DNA of 64,000 nucleotides from an uncultured Senegalimassilia sp. (GCF_902464545.1 NZ_CABQJR010000010.1:5073-69072); one strand, 5' to 3'; counted from the stretch's first letter, positions 1-9,099 are shown. The notes: a model not told the origin generated them from the letters alone. Program-made: numbers and translations.

Positions 1-403
1 AGAGGATGCCCACGAGCATGAGGGTGTATTTGTAGTTGGCGATCTTATCGAGGTTGCGGAACAGCGCCAGCACCACAATCATGCAGGCAACGCCCACGAA
101 CAGCCAGACCACCTGGCCTTGCGCCATGTTGGGCGCGTCCGTGAACGGCGCGATGCGCGTGATGAAGGCGATGCCGATGCCCGATAGGCCGAACGCCAGG
201 GGCAGCAGGGCGGGGTCGGCGCCGGGTGCGAGCTTGCGCACGGCAAGGTGGGCCACCACGAAGGCGGCGAAGATGCCGATGGGCACGCTGAGCGAATCGA
301 CGTTGACCTGCTGGCCCTCGTTGATGGCGATCATGACGAACAGCAGCGCCACGACCGGCGCCGCCACCAGCAGAAGGACGAGTTCTATGTTGCGACGGGA
401 CAT
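1..403 (-). CDS. FtsW/RodA/SpoVE family protein, N-terminal part (cut by window edge)
   Basis: Reading on the minus strand from an ATG at 403, the frame is open to base 1 and encodes about 134 residues with at least four hydrophobic segments. The stretch near the edge contains RNLDKIANYKYTLMLVGI, which resembles the Arg-x-Tyr-Lys-Tyr-Thr region of actinobacterial RodA/FtsW proteins. These SEDS proteins polymerise peptidoglycan glycan strands in the inner membrane. The gene begins six bases after the PP2C phosphatase stop, so it is almost certainly co-transcribed with the phosphatase and FHA genes. In actinobacteria the usual order is fhaA-fhaB-pstP-rodA-pbpA-pknA/B, which supports RodA over FtsW; the C-terminal half, which would decide this, is outside the window. 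Confidence 0.8.
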   Translation of the reverse strand, partial: MSRRNIELVLLLVAAPVVALLFVMIAINEGQQVNVDSLSVPIGIFAAFVVAHLAVRKLAPGADPALLPLAFGLSGIGIAFITRIAPFTDAPNMAQGQVVWLFVGVACMIVVLALFRNLDKIANYKYTLMLVGIL

Positions 404-409
404 GATGTG

Positions 410-1630
410 CTACCTCTGCGTTCCCGTGGCGGTTTGCGAGGCGACCGCCGGCGCGTTCGCGGCGGCGTCGTTGGTGGTCGCGGTAGCGTTTGCCTGCGTG
501 GATGCGGCCTGCTCGGAGCCTTCCGGCTTGCTGCGCTGAGCCGCTTCGTCGCGATATTGCTGCACCAGGTCATGCGCGGCGTCCATGTTGTCCACGCGGA
601 TGCCCTCCTGCAGGCGCGTGGCTGTGCCCGGCTGCAGGCTGTCGACGCTCACGTCGGTGACTTCTTGTTGCTTATATAAGTGCATGCCCAGGAAATCGGC
701 GGGGATGCCCTCGTAGACGGCCACCTTGCCGTTGTCCTCGCCCAGGTATGCGGTGGTGTGAAGCCATGTGTGCACGCCCCACGCGCCGCCGCCCAGGATG
801 GCCAGGAACAGTACGAGCACCAGCGCCACGGAAAACTTCGTCTTGCGCGCCAGCTTGCGGCGGCGCTTCTCGGCGAATCCGGTGACGTTGGAGACGATGA
901 CGGTGACGTTGTCGTGGCCGCCGGCGGCGATTGCCTCGTTGACCAGCTGCGATGCGCAGCGTTGCGGGTCGGGCACGCGTCGCATGACGGCTTCGATCTG
1001 CTCATCCTCGATCATGGACGACAGGCCATCGGAGCACACGAGCAGGCGATCGCCCGTTTCGACGTTGATCTCGTACATATCGGGGCGCGTGTTGGGGTCG
1101 GACCCGAGCGCGCGCGTGATGACGGAGCGCTGCGGATGATGGCGCGCTTCCTCGGGAGTGAGCTGGCCGGCCTCGATCATGTCGGCCATAAGGCTGTGGT
1201 CGCGCGTGAGCTGCTGCAGCTTGCCGTGGTGTAACAGGTAGGCGCGCGAGTCGCCGACCTGCGCGATGATAAGGCGCTCGTTTTCCAGCATGCAAGCGGT
1301 CAGGGTGGTGCCCATCCCCTCGCGGCCGCGCCCGTCGCGCGCCGCGCGGATGATCTCGTGGTTCGCTTCTTCGACGGCATGCTCAAGGGCGGTGCCGTCG
1401 AGGTCTTTCGGGGCCAGCTCGGCCAGCACGTTCACCGCTATCTCGGAGGCCACCTCGCCTGCGGCGTGGCCGCCCATGCCGTCGGCGACGGCGAATAGCG
1501 GCGGTGCCACCACCAGGCTGTCTTCGTTGTGATCGCGCACGCAGCCGACGTCGGTTCGGCTTCCGAACGTGGTGACGGCGCCTCTGCGCGTGCGTTGGGT
1601 GGAGCGGTAGGAACGTTTATCACGGGACAT
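410..1630 (-). CDS. pstP: PP2C-family serine/threonine phosphatase, membrane-anchored (PstP-like)
   Basis: A 406-residue protein with the full set of PP2C metal-binding motifs: DHNED at about 33-37, ADGMGGH at 49-55, GMGTT, QVGDSRAY, TRDHSL, SDGLSS and GGHDNVT. One membrane segment follows at about residues 262-282, and about 120 residues lie outside the cell, ending in a low-complexity Ala/Thr-rich tail. PstP removes phosphate from Ser/Thr kinases and their cell-wall and division substrates in actinobacteria. The ATG overlaps the upstream FHA stop by one base, and RodA starts six bases downstream, so this is one tight operon. The extracellular part has no recognisable domain. The assignment to PP2C is firm; the name PstP rests on gene order. 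Confidence 0.93.
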   Translation of the reverse strand: MSRDKRSYRSTQRTRRGAVTTFGSRTDVGCVRDHNEDSLVVAPPLFAVADGMGGHAAGEVASEIAVNVLAELAPKDLDGTALEHAVEEANHEIIRAARDGRGREGMGTTLTACMLENERLIIAQVGDSRAYLLHHGKLQQLTRDHSLMADMIEAGQLTPEEARHHPQRSVITRALGSDPNTRPDMYEINVETGDRLLVCSDGLSSMIEDEQIEAVMRRVPDPQRCASQLVNEAIAAGGHDNVTVIVSNVTGFAEKRRRKLARKTKFSVALVLVLFLAILGGGAWGVHTWLHTTAYLGEDNGKVAVYEGIPADFLGMHLYKQQEVTDVSVDSLQPGTATRLQEGIRVDNMDAAHDLVQQYRDEAAQRSKPEGSEQAASTQANATATTNDAAANAPAVASQTATGTQR

Positions 1631-2043
1631 TATGCAAACCTCACGCGAATGGCCACGTCGCCCACGTTGACGGTGTCCCCGTTACGCAAGGCGGTGGGCT
1701 CGTTGATGAACTGGCCGTTTACGGCCGTGCCGTTAGTGGACCCCAGGTCCTCCACGAACAGGTTCTGCCCCATGAGGCTGAAACGGGCATGCCTGCCGGA
1801 CACGTAGCCCGCGCCGATGACGATGTCGGCCCCGGGGTTGCGGCCCACGATGACCGGGCCGCGCACTACGATGGATACGCCGCGCAGCTCCTTCGGGCCC
1901 TTTTCGACCGAAAGGCTCCACGTGCGCTCGCGTTTGCGCTGGCCGCGCACCGCTCCGATGCCGGTTTTCATGATGGCGAACAGGAACAGGTACAGCAGCG
2001 CGACGAACAGCAGGCGGATGAGAAGCAGCGCGTAATCGATCAC
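1630..2043 (-). CDS. fhaB: FHA-domain protein with N-terminal membrane anchor (FhaB/FipA-like)
   Basis: A 137-residue protein with one hydrophobic segment at about residues 4-30 and a C-terminal forkhead-associated domain from about residue 60. The phosphothreonine-binding signature is complete: VGRNPGADI, SGRHARFSL and DLGSTNGTAVNG. FHA domains bind phosphothreonine peptides made by PASTA-type kinases; in mycobacteria FhaB (FipA) links kinase signalling to division and RodA. It sits between fhaA and the PP2C gene, with 21 bases to fhaA and a one-base overlap with the phosphatase. Length and layout match actinobacterial FhaB. Confidence 0.9.
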   Translation of the reverse strand: MIDYALLLIRLLFVALLYLFLFAIMKTGIGAVRGQRKRERTWSLSVEKGPKELRGVSIVVRGPVIVGRNPGADIVIGAGYVSGRHARFSLMGQNLFVEDLGSTNGTAVNGQFINEPTALRNGDTVNVGDVAIRVRFA

Positions 2044-2064
2044 GGGGAATCCTCTCGCTTTCGC

Positions 2065-3255
2065 TTAGGCCAACGTGAAGACGAAGTTCGTGGACCCCAT
2101 GGCGATGTGGTCGCCCTCGTTCAGCGGCTGGCTGGCGACGGCGCGACCGTTGACGTACGTGCCGTTGGTGGAGCCCAGGTCGGTGATGACCCATGCGCCC
2201 TGCGGGCTCAGGGAGATCTCGGCGTGGGTGCGCGACACGTTGATGTCGGGGATGGTGATGTCGTTGCGCGACTCGCGGCCGAGCGTGACGCGGGCGCTTG
2301 CCAGGTCGATGGCGCGGTTGGCGGCCGTGTCGATCAGGCGGGCGCGGGAGGCCTGCTGCGGCTGAGCGGGCTGCTGGCCCGGCACGCCGGCGCCGGCGAA
2401 CATCACGGTGTTGGCAGCCTGCTGGGGTGCCGCCTGCTGCGGCATGGCCTGGGGTCGCGGGGCGGCAGCGGCTGCCTGACCTGCAGCGTAGCCGGCAGCG
2501 GCTGCCGCAGGGGCGGCGCCGGCGGCATAGGCGTTGAACTGATCCACCGCACCGGCCGCGGCCTGCTGCGCCGCAGCGTAATCGGGAGCGGCAGCGGGCT
2601 GGTCCCAAGATTCCTGCGCGGGAGCCTGATAGCCCTGGGCCTCCCAGCCGTTTCCGGCGGGCATCTGCTGATAGCCCTGGTTGCCGTACTGATCGTATTG
2701 GTCGTACTGACCGTACTGATCGTGCTGGTCATATTGGTCGTACTGGTTAAAGCGCTGGTCGGGCATGGCTGCGCCTGCGCGGCCGAACTGCTGCGCAGGG
2801 TATGCGGCGGCTGCGCCGTAGCCGGCGTTCGCCCCGCCCAGGCCGTAGCGTTCCATCTCCTCGTTGCGCAGCTGGGAGATGATGGGCGCGGCGACGGCTT
2901 CGGCGATGACGTCGAACTTGCCGTGCTTGAGGCCCTCGTCCACGATGAAGCGCACGAGCGGCTGGCCGTCCATGGTCAGGCCCTGCTCGGAGGCCTTCGC
3001 GGCTAGGTAGGTTTCCGTTTCACCCGCGAGCGTGGGGTAGTAGCCAAACAGACGGCGGTCGTCGTCGGGGTTGACCAGCACGGTGTAGAGCGTGGGCGCG
3101 TACTGCTTGCCGGCGCCGACCATCTTCTCGCGGCGCATCTGCTTTTCGGCCTTCTTGGCGATCTGAACGGGGGAGATGGGGGCGTCGAACATCTTGTCCG
3201 CCGTGCCCTCGAACGTGTCCTCCATTTTGCCTTCGAACTTCGAGAAGATGCCCAT
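2065..3255 (-). CDS. fhaA: DUF3662 and FHA domain-containing protein (FhaA-like)
   Basis: A 396-residue protein starting MGIFSKFEGK. I chose the ATG at 3255, not the in-frame start at 3270, because AAGGAG lies seven bases upstream of it and known FhaA proteins begin MGIL/MGIF. Residues 1-125 match the DUF3662 region, with conserved motifs such as MRREKMVGAGKQYAPTLY. A low-complexity linker of about 170 residues follows, rich in Gln, Ala, Pro and Tyr and including tandem YDQ/YGQ repeats. The C-terminal FHA domain (about 315-396) has LGRESRNDI, SRTHAEISL and LGSTNGTYVNG. FhaA binds phosphorylated MviN/FtsW-class partners in mycobacteria. It is the first gene of the minus-strand operon. Confidence 0.92.
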   Translation of the reverse strand: MGIFSKFEGKMEDTFEGTADKMFDAPISPVQIAKKAEKQMRREKMVGAGKQYAPTLYTVLVNPDDDRRLFGYYPTLAGETETYLAAKASEQGLTMDGQPLVRFIVDEGLKHGKFDVIAEAVAAPIISQLRNEEMERYGLGGANAGYGAAAAYPAQQFGRAGAAMPDQRFNQYDQYDQHDQYGQYDQYDQYGNQGYQQMPAGNGWEAQGYQAPAQESWDQPAAAPDYAAAQQAAAGAVDQFNAYAAGAAPAAAAAGYAAGQAAAAAPRPQAMPQQAAPQQAANTVMFAGAGVPGQQPAQPQQASRARLIDTAANRAIDLASARVTLGRESRNDITIPDINVSRTHAEISLSPQGAWVITDLGSTNGTYVNGRAVASQPLNEGDHIAMGSTNFVFTLA

Positions 3256-3591
3256 TACCGCTCCTTGCAACGCTGTTCCATATCATGGCGGCGATAAGCC
3301 GCGAATTTACCGATGGTCCATCATGCCACAAACATAATGGCGAGATGGCGTCCTTTATGCAATCGTCATTTTATTGTAAGCGGGGAAAGCGGGGAATCGC
3401 CAGGTGAAGCGTCGGAAAAGCGGGGGAGGGGGTCTAGGGCGCGGGAGCGGCGCCCGCGCATGCGCTTGTTGCCGAAACCCGGCGTTCGCGTTCTCCCGAG
3501 CCGTCTCCGCACCGGGCCAAGCCGGCCCCGCGCTGGGGCCAGGGCTGTTGGCGGGTCGTGCCCCGCGCTGGGCTAAGCCTGCCCCGCGCCG
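3256..3591 (-). other. intergenic region: fhaA promoter side and GC-rich repeats
   Basis: No gene is seen. On the minus strand a TACAAT hexamer (complement of 3373-3378) could be the -10 box for the fhaA operon, about 120 bases upstream of its start; no good -35 is visible. The part next to the LuxR stop (about 3525-3590) is very GC-rich and repeats GCCCCGCGCTGGG at least twice. Confidence 0.4.
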
Positions 3592-5583
3592 CTATTCCGT
3601 CGGCTGCGCGTCCTCGACCATGCGCATGAGGTCCTGCTGGTTGTGGATGTCGCACTTGCGGTAGATGTGGCGGATGTGCGTCTTGGCCGTGCCCTCCGAG
3701 ATAAAGAGCTTCTCCTGGATGTAGGCGGCGTTATGGCCTTTTGCCAGGAAGAATAGGATCTCGGTCTCGCGACGCGACAGGAGGAACGTGTTTGCAACGG
3801 TCTCGCATTTGCCGCGGAAACGGCCGCCGCCGCGCGCCGGTTCTCCAGGTCTCGCGAAGCGCGCTTCGGCAATCGCCGCGGATGCGGGCTGGGTTGCTTG
3901 CTGTTCGCGCGCGGCGGGCAGGGCGGATGACGTTGCGGTCGAGTCCGCCGCGTCGTCGTTCCCGTTCGTGGTTCCGGCAGGTTGTGCAACCGCCGTGTTT
4001 TCAGAACCGCTCGCGTCCCCGGTCGGTTCCGCGCCCATCGCACCTTCGCCGTTTTCGCGCGGGGTGCAGTCCGTAGCGGTGTTATCAGCTGAAGCGGGAA
4101 CTTCGCGAGAAGCTGCTTCGGCTTCCCTGCGGATGGAGGCCGCGGTGTCGGTTGCTGAGGAAGCGGCCGCCAGTGCGGATGCTTCGCCTTTTGCTGCCAG
4201 GCCGTCTGCCGCTCGTTCGCGCTGTGCAGCGCTCTCGGCCATCCCCTGCTCAAGGGCGTCCATGCCCTTGGCCGCGCCGCAGTTGCGCTTGCCGGCGGCG
4301 CGCTGGGATTCCTCTTTGCGCTCGAAGCTGGCTGACACGGCTTTGATCAGGGGACATGGCATGATGATCGACTCGATTTCGCGCTCGCGGGGCAGCAGCG
4401 CATAGGCGAACACGATGACGAGCAGCAGCAAGATCACCAGCGTCTGCTCGCCGAACGGCAGCAGGTGCGCGTAGCTTGCGAGGGCGACGGGCACGAGCGT
4501 GCCGAACATGATGGCGACCGCCATGATGGCGCGGCCCAGACCGAACACGAAGACGGGCGACAGGCGGAAGCGCTGCGACAGGTCGGCGAAGAAGATCCAC
4601 ATGAGCGACTCGAAGCACAGGAAGCCCACGAGCATGATCACGCTGGTCAGAGCCGCGTTCTCGGTGCTTGCAAGGGGCATGATGAACACGGTGACGGCGA
4701 TGAACGGCACGAGGGGCTGGAAGAAGCGGCTCCAGCGGTCGCCGCCGCCGAGCGCCATGATGGTCACGAGCACCAGCACGGTGGCGCAGCCGGCTGCCAG
4801 CAGCAGCATCGGCTGCGCGCCCACGCTGGTCTTCATCACGAGGTTCTGCAGCGAGTTCGAGCGAAGCATGCCCAAGGCGATGCCGAGCACCAGCACGGGA
4901 GCGCCGAAGCGCGCAACGAACCTGCCGCGGTTGATGGGCAGCGGTTTGAAGATGGGCACCTCGTCGCGCTCATGAAAGGGCTTGGGCGTTTTCTTCAGCA
5001 GAATAGCCAGCTCAAGCAGCGGAACGCAGGCGATCGCGATGGCGGACACGGGGAATGGCGCATAGTGCAGCACGGTCGCGAACAGGCCGATGGCGATGGA
5101 GATGGCGATGGCCGTGTTCAGCACGATCGAGGCGCTGTCGGTGCGGGCGAACGCCGTGCCCCAGTATACGATGAGGATAGCCGAGCCGATGCCGGTCATG
5201 ATGCCGGACGCCGTTTCCGCCAAGGGGATTCCGAAGAAGGGAACCGCCAGCAGCAGCAGCGAGCCTACGCACGAAAGCGCGGCGCCGATGCAGAGCAGCT
5301 TGCGGGATGTGTACAGCTTCAGGAAACGCTGGTCCGTGGCCGCGATGAGTAGCATGGCGAACACGTAGACGATGGTTGAGATCAAGTAGGGCATGGTGAC
5401 GCTGCTGCCGTAGAGCCCCTGGAAGCAGGGCATGGGCCCGAACACCGAGGCGGTGCCGAACATGGTGGCGTACACCCACGCCTGATGCAGGCCGTAGCCG
5501 ACCGACAGCAAGCTCAGCTCGCCGAATGCGCTCTCGTCGCCGAAGTCGGCATTGAGCGTGATCCTTGGAACGCGTACCCCCAT
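3592..5583 (-). CDS. multi-pass membrane LuxR-family transcriptional regulator
   Basis: A 663-residue protein. Residues 1 to about 390 carry roughly twelve hydrophobic segments, followed by a linker of about 190 residues rich in Ala, Glu, Ser and Thr. The C-terminal 65 residues form a LuxR/GerE helix-turn-helix (LSRRETEILFFLAKGHNAAY, ISEGTAKTHIRHIYRK). Proteins with this layout are numerous in Eggerthellaceae and often sit next to respiratory or transport genes they are presumed to control. I take the ATG at 5583, with GGGAGG nine bases upstream; a TTG at 5589 is also in frame. It is transcribed alone. The ligand and targets are unknown. The long polar linker is unusual for a LuxR protein. 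Confidence 0.9.
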   Translation of the reverse strand: MGVRVPRITLNADFGDESAFGELSLLSVGYGLHQAWVYATMFGTASVFGPMPCFQGLYGSSVTMPYLISTIVYVFAMLLIAATDQRFLKLYTSRKLLCIGAALSCVGSLLLLAVPFFGIPLAETASGIMTGIGSAILIVYWGTAFARTDSASIVLNTAIAISIAIGLFATVLHYAPFPVSAIAIACVPLLELAILLKKTPKPFHERDEVPIFKPLPINRGRFVARFGAPVLVLGIALGMLRSNSLQNLVMKTSVGAQPMLLLAAGCATVLVLVTIMALGGGDRWSRFFQPLVPFIAVTVFIMPLASTENAALTSVIMLVGFLCFESLMWIFFADLSQRFRLSPVFVFGLGRAIMAVAIMFGTLVPVALASYAHLLPFGEQTLVILLLLVIVFAYALLPREREIESIIMPCPLIKAVSASFERKEESQRAAGKRNCGAAKGMDALEQGMAESAAQRERAADGLAAKGEASALAAASSATDTAASIRREAEAASREVPASADNTATDCTPRENGEGAMGAEPTGDASGSENTAVAQPAGTTNGNDDAADSTATSSALPAAREQQATQPASAAIAEARFARPGEPARGGGRFRGKCETVANTFLLSRRETEILFFLAKGHNAAYIQEKLFISEGTAKTHIRHIYRKCDIHNQQDLMRMVEDAQPTE

Positions 5584-5980
5584 ACGCAAACCCCTCCCGG
5601 TATTGTGTTGTGCATCCTCTTCGCCGTCTATGATACCGGGCGATGGGGGGATGATGCGCGCGACTGATGGGGTGATTTTGATGTCACCCTGCTAAAGTCA
5701 GGCTATTGAACTGCGGAAATGGAAAAATCATCCCAGGAGGATGATGCTGCGGGAGCGTGTTTGCTTCGCATTGGAGGCGTCTCCGTGCAGCCAAGCGCCA
5801 TCGGTCTGGCCGAGCGCGTTCGCCGGCCTCGCTCGCCACCGTGCGCGCTGCGTTCTGCCCGTCGGTTCGATTGCGCACGCGTTCGCAGCTGCGTTCCATC
5901 GATCTTGCCGCCCGCGCCCGCGTTCGCGATCTTGCCGCGCGCGGGCCGGCTGGCCGACCGGCCCATATGCGCGTCGGGCG
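5584..5980. other. intergenic region without recognised gene
   Basis: About 400 bases between the LuxR start and the end of the next minus-strand gene. Short open frames exist on both strands, but they are Arg/Ala-rich, overlap one another, and lack ribosome-binding sites, so I read them as chance frames of GC-rich DNA. It must contain the LuxR promoter; I cannot point to a convincing one. Confidence 0.4.
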
Positions 5981-6442
5981 CTAGGCCACCTTGATGACCA
6001 CGTTGTCGTAACGGCTGAGCTGGGTGTCCTCACCCGTGGTGCCCTGACCGTCGTGCGTGGTCTGCGTGCCCGGCTTCTGGGCCTCGGCGGCGTACACGGT
6101 TGCCGTGTACTGCTTGCCGACCAGGTAATCGGCCAGGCTGGTGGCGTCGTAGTTGTGAATGGCCTCGAGGCCGTTCTGGTTCTCGCTGGACATGACGTCC
6201 TCGTTCAGCAGGTCCTTGACCGTGCTTCCTTCGGGAACGATGACCAGCTCGCTACGGATAGCGCCGCCCTGGGCGGTTTCGTCCAGCACGCACGTGACCT
6301 CGTACACGCCCTTGCTTTCCACCTGGACGCCCTCATCGCTGTGGACGTAGTAGAACGCATAGGCCGGCACGGCGATCATCGCGCACGCGCAGCACGCGAC
6401 CGCGATGGCAAGAAGCTTCTTGCCCCAAGATACGTTTGCCAT
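5981..6442 (-). CDS. small secreted protein with signal peptide, unknown function
   Basis: A 153-residue protein starting MANVSWGKKLLAIAVACC. The start at 6442 has GGGAGG five bases upstream; the frame extends further upstream, but without support. Residues 1-30 look like a Sec signal peptide with an AYA-F cleavage site, so the mature protein is exported. The mature part contains GSTVKDLLNE and a later ATSLADYLVGKQYTATVYAA segment, a pattern reminiscent of DUF4430-type secreted domains, but the resemblance is too weak to name it. It lies between two unrelated genes and has its own spacing, so it is likely monocistronic. Confidence 0.65.
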   Translation of the reverse strand: MANVSWGKKLLAIAVACCACAMIAVPAYAFYYVHSDEGVQVESKGVYEVTCVLDETAQGGAIRSELVIVPEGSTVKDLLNEDVMSSENQNGLEAIHNYDATSLADYLVGKQYTATVYAAEAQKPGTQTTHDGQGTTGEDTQLSRYDNVVIKVA

Positions 6443-6673
6443 TTGAGCCTCCCTTCTCGTAAGAGTCGAGGAATGGAAGCCCCGCTTTCGACAACGTGGT
6501 TTGCAGTATACGGGCGCACAGCTGTCCAAGCAACCGATTCGCAAGCCTGTGACCTGGGCAAACACGGAATCAGCCCCCGCGTATGATGCCGTCAGCGTCC
6601 GGGGCGGCTCGGGAGCGGCGGCAACTTCGCCATTTTAGGGTTTGCGGGATGATGGCCCGTTCCCCGCGCTTCC

Positions 6674-6679
6674 TATAAT
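6674..6679 (+). promoter_or_regulatory. candidate -10 box (TATAAT) for the 6810 operon
   Basis: A consensus TATAAT hexamer about 130 bases upstream of the ATG at 6810. No clear -35 hexamer lies 17 bases upstream, so the call rests on the -10 alone. Confidence 0.4.
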
Positions 6680-6809
6680 GGGCGGCAGCGAAGAGGAAAC
6701 GCGCCTGCGACCTGGGTGTTCGCAGGCATTCGGCCGCTGCTTCCAAGAAGGGCGGCCGCCTTGGGCGCTCGGCGCGCAAGGTTCGACACGAAGAACAGGG
6801 GGATTCACG

Positions 6810-7625
6810 ATGGCTGAAGACCAGATTGCCGGCTTGTGGGACGAAGAGGAGGAGTTCGACCCGCTGGCCGTTGATGACCTGGACATCGACCAGGAGGACA
6901 TGGACGACGACAACCCGCTTGACACGGTCGACTATCCCACGATGCGCAACATGCCCGAGGACATGCGGCGCGAGTCGGTGTACAGCCCCGAGCGCCAGGG
7001 CGGCGCCGTCGAGGCGGTGCTTTCCCTATTCGACCACAATCCGGCCCGACGCCCGGTGCTGGTGTCCATTCTCGGCTGGTGCGACGGCGGCTGCCTGAAC
7101 AGCGAGCTGACGGAGAAGGTGGACGCGCTGCAGACGGACAACCGCTCGGTGTACGGCACCACCACGCTGTGCCGCATGCTCGAACGCGCCGGCGCGCTCG
7201 AACTGGAGATGCCCGAGACGTCCGAGGAGCGCGAGGATGCCGGCGAGGGCGTGGAGTTCCTGGAGATCAAGGAGTGCGTCGACCCCGTGTGGCGCACCAC
7301 CGATGCGGGTCGCGAGGTGTTCGGGCAGATGACGGACGGCTCCGCCTTCCGCACCATGGTGTTCGACCGCGATGCGAAGTACCTGGAGGTATACCGTGCC
7401 GTGATGGGGTTCGTGAACGAGCGTCCGCGTTCGAAGGACGATATCGAGCAGCTGGTCGACGCGTTCGAGGTGGTGCAGAGCCCGCGCCGTTTCGGCGGGC
7501 ACTTCATCGACATGCTGGAGAAGACCGACGCGCTGTGCTGGAAGGACCGCTCGTGGCAGTTGACCGATCTGGGCCGCCGCATGCTGCCCGAGGTCGAGGT
7601 CGCGTTTTCGAAGAAGGGGGAGTAA
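6810..7625 (+). CDS. hypothetical protein with two winged-helix-like segments, TorD operon partner
   Basis: A 271-residue acidic protein. The start MAEDQIAGLW at 6810 has AGGGGG eight bases upstream; an upstream in-frame ATG at 6642 encodes non-conserved-looking sequence. After an Asp/Glu-rich N-terminus, residues from about 65 to 165 and 185 to 265 each look like a winged helix with a closing turn (WRTTDAGREVFGQM; WQLTDLGRRMLPEV). No catalytic motif is visible. It ends three bases before the TorD-family gene, so the two are co-translated, suggesting a role in molybdoenzyme maturation or its regulation. I do not recognise the family by name. Confidence 0.7.
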   Translation: MAEDQIAGLWDEEEEFDPLAVDDLDIDQEDMDDDNPLDTVDYPTMRNMPEDMRRESVYSPERQGGAVEAVLSLFDHNPARRPVLVSILGWCDGGCLNSELTEKVDALQTDNRSVYGTTTLCRMLERAGALELEMPETSEEREDAGEGVEFLEIKECVDPVWRTTDAGREVFGQMTDGSAFRTMVFDRDAKYLEVYRAVMGFVNERPRSKDDIEQLVDAFEVVQSPRRFGGHFIDMLEKTDALCWKDRSWQLTDLGRRMLPEVEVAFSKKGE

Positions 7626-7628
7626 CCG

Positions 7629-8336
7629 ATGGCTGAGGATATGATCGCGGTGCAGGCCGCCGAGCAGGAAGCGGACCTGGTTGCGTTGATGGACGGCCGC
7701 GCCCGTACGTACGGCCTGATGGCGCGCCTGTTTCTGAAGGAAGTCGACAAAGCCGTGCTCACCGAGCTGCAGGGCATGCGCTTCCCGGCCGCCACGGGCA
7801 ACGCCAAGGTGGACGAGGGCTACCACATGCTGTACGACTACCTGCGCACCAGCTGGGACGACAGCATCAACGAGCTGGCCGTCGACTATGTGCGCACGTT
7901 CATCGGCCACGGCGTCAACGGCTTCTCTGCGGCGTATCCGTTCGAGAGCGTGTACACCTCCGAGCGCCGTCTGATGATGCAGGAGGCCCGCGCCGAGGTG
8001 CTGCAGACGCTGCGCGAGAACAACCTCAAGCGCGGCAGCTGGACCGAGGGCGAGGACCATATCGCCCTTGAGCTGGAGTTCATGCAGCGCATGGCCATGC
8101 GCACCGCCGACGCCCTGCGCGCCGGCGACGAGGACGCGGCCGTCGAGCATCTGCGCACGCAGCGCACGTTCGCGCAGGATCACCTGTTGAACTGGCTGCC
8201 CATGATGACCGAGGACATGCGCCGCTTCTCGCGCACCATGTTCTATCAGGGCCTGGCCCAGCTAGTCATGGGGTATGCCGAGGAGGACGCCGCCGTGCTG
8301 GACGAGCTGCTGGACAGCGTGGAGCAGGCGGCATAA
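7629..8336 (+). CDS. TorD/DmsD family molybdoenzyme chaperone
   Basis: A 235-residue, helix-rich protein typical in length for the TorD/DmsD/NarJ chaperones. The family signature region is present: YPFESVYTSERRLMM, then the conserved E-x-D-H block (EGEDHIALELEFMQRM) and a C-terminal HLLNWLPMMTEDM segment. These cytoplasmic proteins bind the leader or apo-form of DMSO-reductase-type enzymes while the molybdopterin cofactor is inserted. The start has GGGGGAG nine bases upstream. It is the second gene of a two-gene operon, followed by a hairpin terminator. The molybdoenzyme at 21280-24162 is a possible client, but distance and its lack of a twin-arginine leader make that an open guess. Confidence 0.88.
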   Translation: MAEDMIAVQAAEQEADLVALMDGRARTYGLMARLFLKEVDKAVLTELQGMRFPAATGNAKVDEGYHMLYDYLRTSWDDSINELAVDYVRTFIGHGVNGFSAAYPFESVYTSERRLMMQEARAEVLQTLRENNLKRGSWTEGEDHIALELEFMQRMAMRTADALRAGDEDAAVEHLRTQRTFAQDHLLNWLPMMTEDMRRFSRTMFYQGLAQLVMGYAEEDAAVLDELLDSVEQAA

Positions 8337-8350
8337 CGTTTGAGGTTTAG

Positions 8351-8382
8351 GGACCCCGGTGCGCAGGCGCGCGCCGGGGTCC
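8351..8382 (+). terminator. Rho-independent terminator after torD-like gene
   Basis: A nine-base-pair GC-rich stem (GGACCCCGG at 8351-8359 with CCGGGGTCC at 8374-8382) sits 14 bases after the stop. The downstream T-run is weak. Confidence 0.65.
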
Positions 8383-8439
8383 TTGCTGTAATGGTGTACC
8401 CTAGGCAGCGCTGTGACTTTAGGACCAAGGGGGTTCGCC

Positions 8440-8973
8440 ATGAGGATATGCGTGTTCGGCTCGTCGAGCCGAGATTTGGATGCGCTGTACATCGATGCCG
8501 CTTGCGAGCTGGGACGCACGTTGGGCGAGCACGGGCACGGCCTGGTGTTCGGGGGCTACGACGTGGGCCTGATGGGCGCGGTGGCGCACGGAGTGGGTGA
8601 CGCGGGCGGCAGCGTCATAGGCGTCGTCACCGAGGGCCTGAACAAGAAGGGGCGCCCCGTGTACCCGTGCACCGAGCTGATCTGCGAATCCGACCTTGCC
8701 ACCCGTAAGACGCGCATGACCTCGCTGGCCGATGCGTTCGTCACCTTGCCCGGCGGCCTGGGCACGTTCGACGAGTTCTTCGACATCGTCTCCCAGGTGA
8801 AGGCCGGCGAGCTGGATGCGAAGAGCGCCATCCTGAACGTGGGCGGCTATTTCGACCCGCTGGTCGAGATGCTCGACCGCGCGACCGCCACGGGCCTCAA
8901 CTCTACCGACTGGCGCAGCAACTGCGACGTGTTCGACTCCCCCGAGCCGTTGGCGGCGTGGCTGGAAGCGTAA
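8440..8973 (+). CDS. LOG family protein (nucleoside 5'-monophosphate phosphoribohydrolase type, TIGR00730)
   Basis: A 177-residue Rossmann-fold protein starting MRICVFGSSSRDL. The ATG at 8440 has AAGGGGG six bases upstream; a GTG at 8413 is also in frame but less well placed. It contains the LOG signature PGGLGTFDE at 104-112 and the nucleotide-binding GGYDVGLMGAVA. LOG enzymes split nucleoside monophosphates such as AMP or cytokinin riboside monophosphate into base and ribose 5-phosphate. In bacteria without cytokinins they are thought to act in purine nucleotide turnover. It is transcribed alone. Family assignment is secure; the substrate is not. Confidence 0.9.
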   Translation: MRICVFGSSSRDLDALYIDAACELGRTLGEHGHGLVFGGYDVGLMGAVAHGVGDAGGSVIGVVTEGLNKKGRPVYPCTELICESDLATRKTRMTSLADAFVTLPGGLGTFDEFFDIVSQVKAGELDAKSAILNVGGYFDPLVEMLDRATATGLNSTDWRSNCDVFDSPEPLAAWLEA

Positions 8974-9018
8974 ATAGGTAACGAAACGCTTCCGTTTCCC
9001 ATAAATACCTGCCTGCAT

Positions 9019-9045
9019 CTAGCACTCGTGGGCAAAGAGTGCTAA
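9019..9045 (+). promoter_or_regulatory. CIRCE element (HrcA operator) of groEL
   Basis: Two arms, CTAGCACTC (9019-9027) and GAGTGCTAA (9037-9045), are separated by exactly nine bases. This matches the CIRCE consensus except for the first base. HrcA binds CIRCE and represses chaperone genes until heat or misfolding titrates GroEL. It lies 55 bases upstream of the groEL start. Confidence 0.95.
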
Positions 9046-9099
9046 CTTTCTTTGGTAGCAAATATTGTTATGCACGTGCTCAAGGAAGGGGCTCATAGC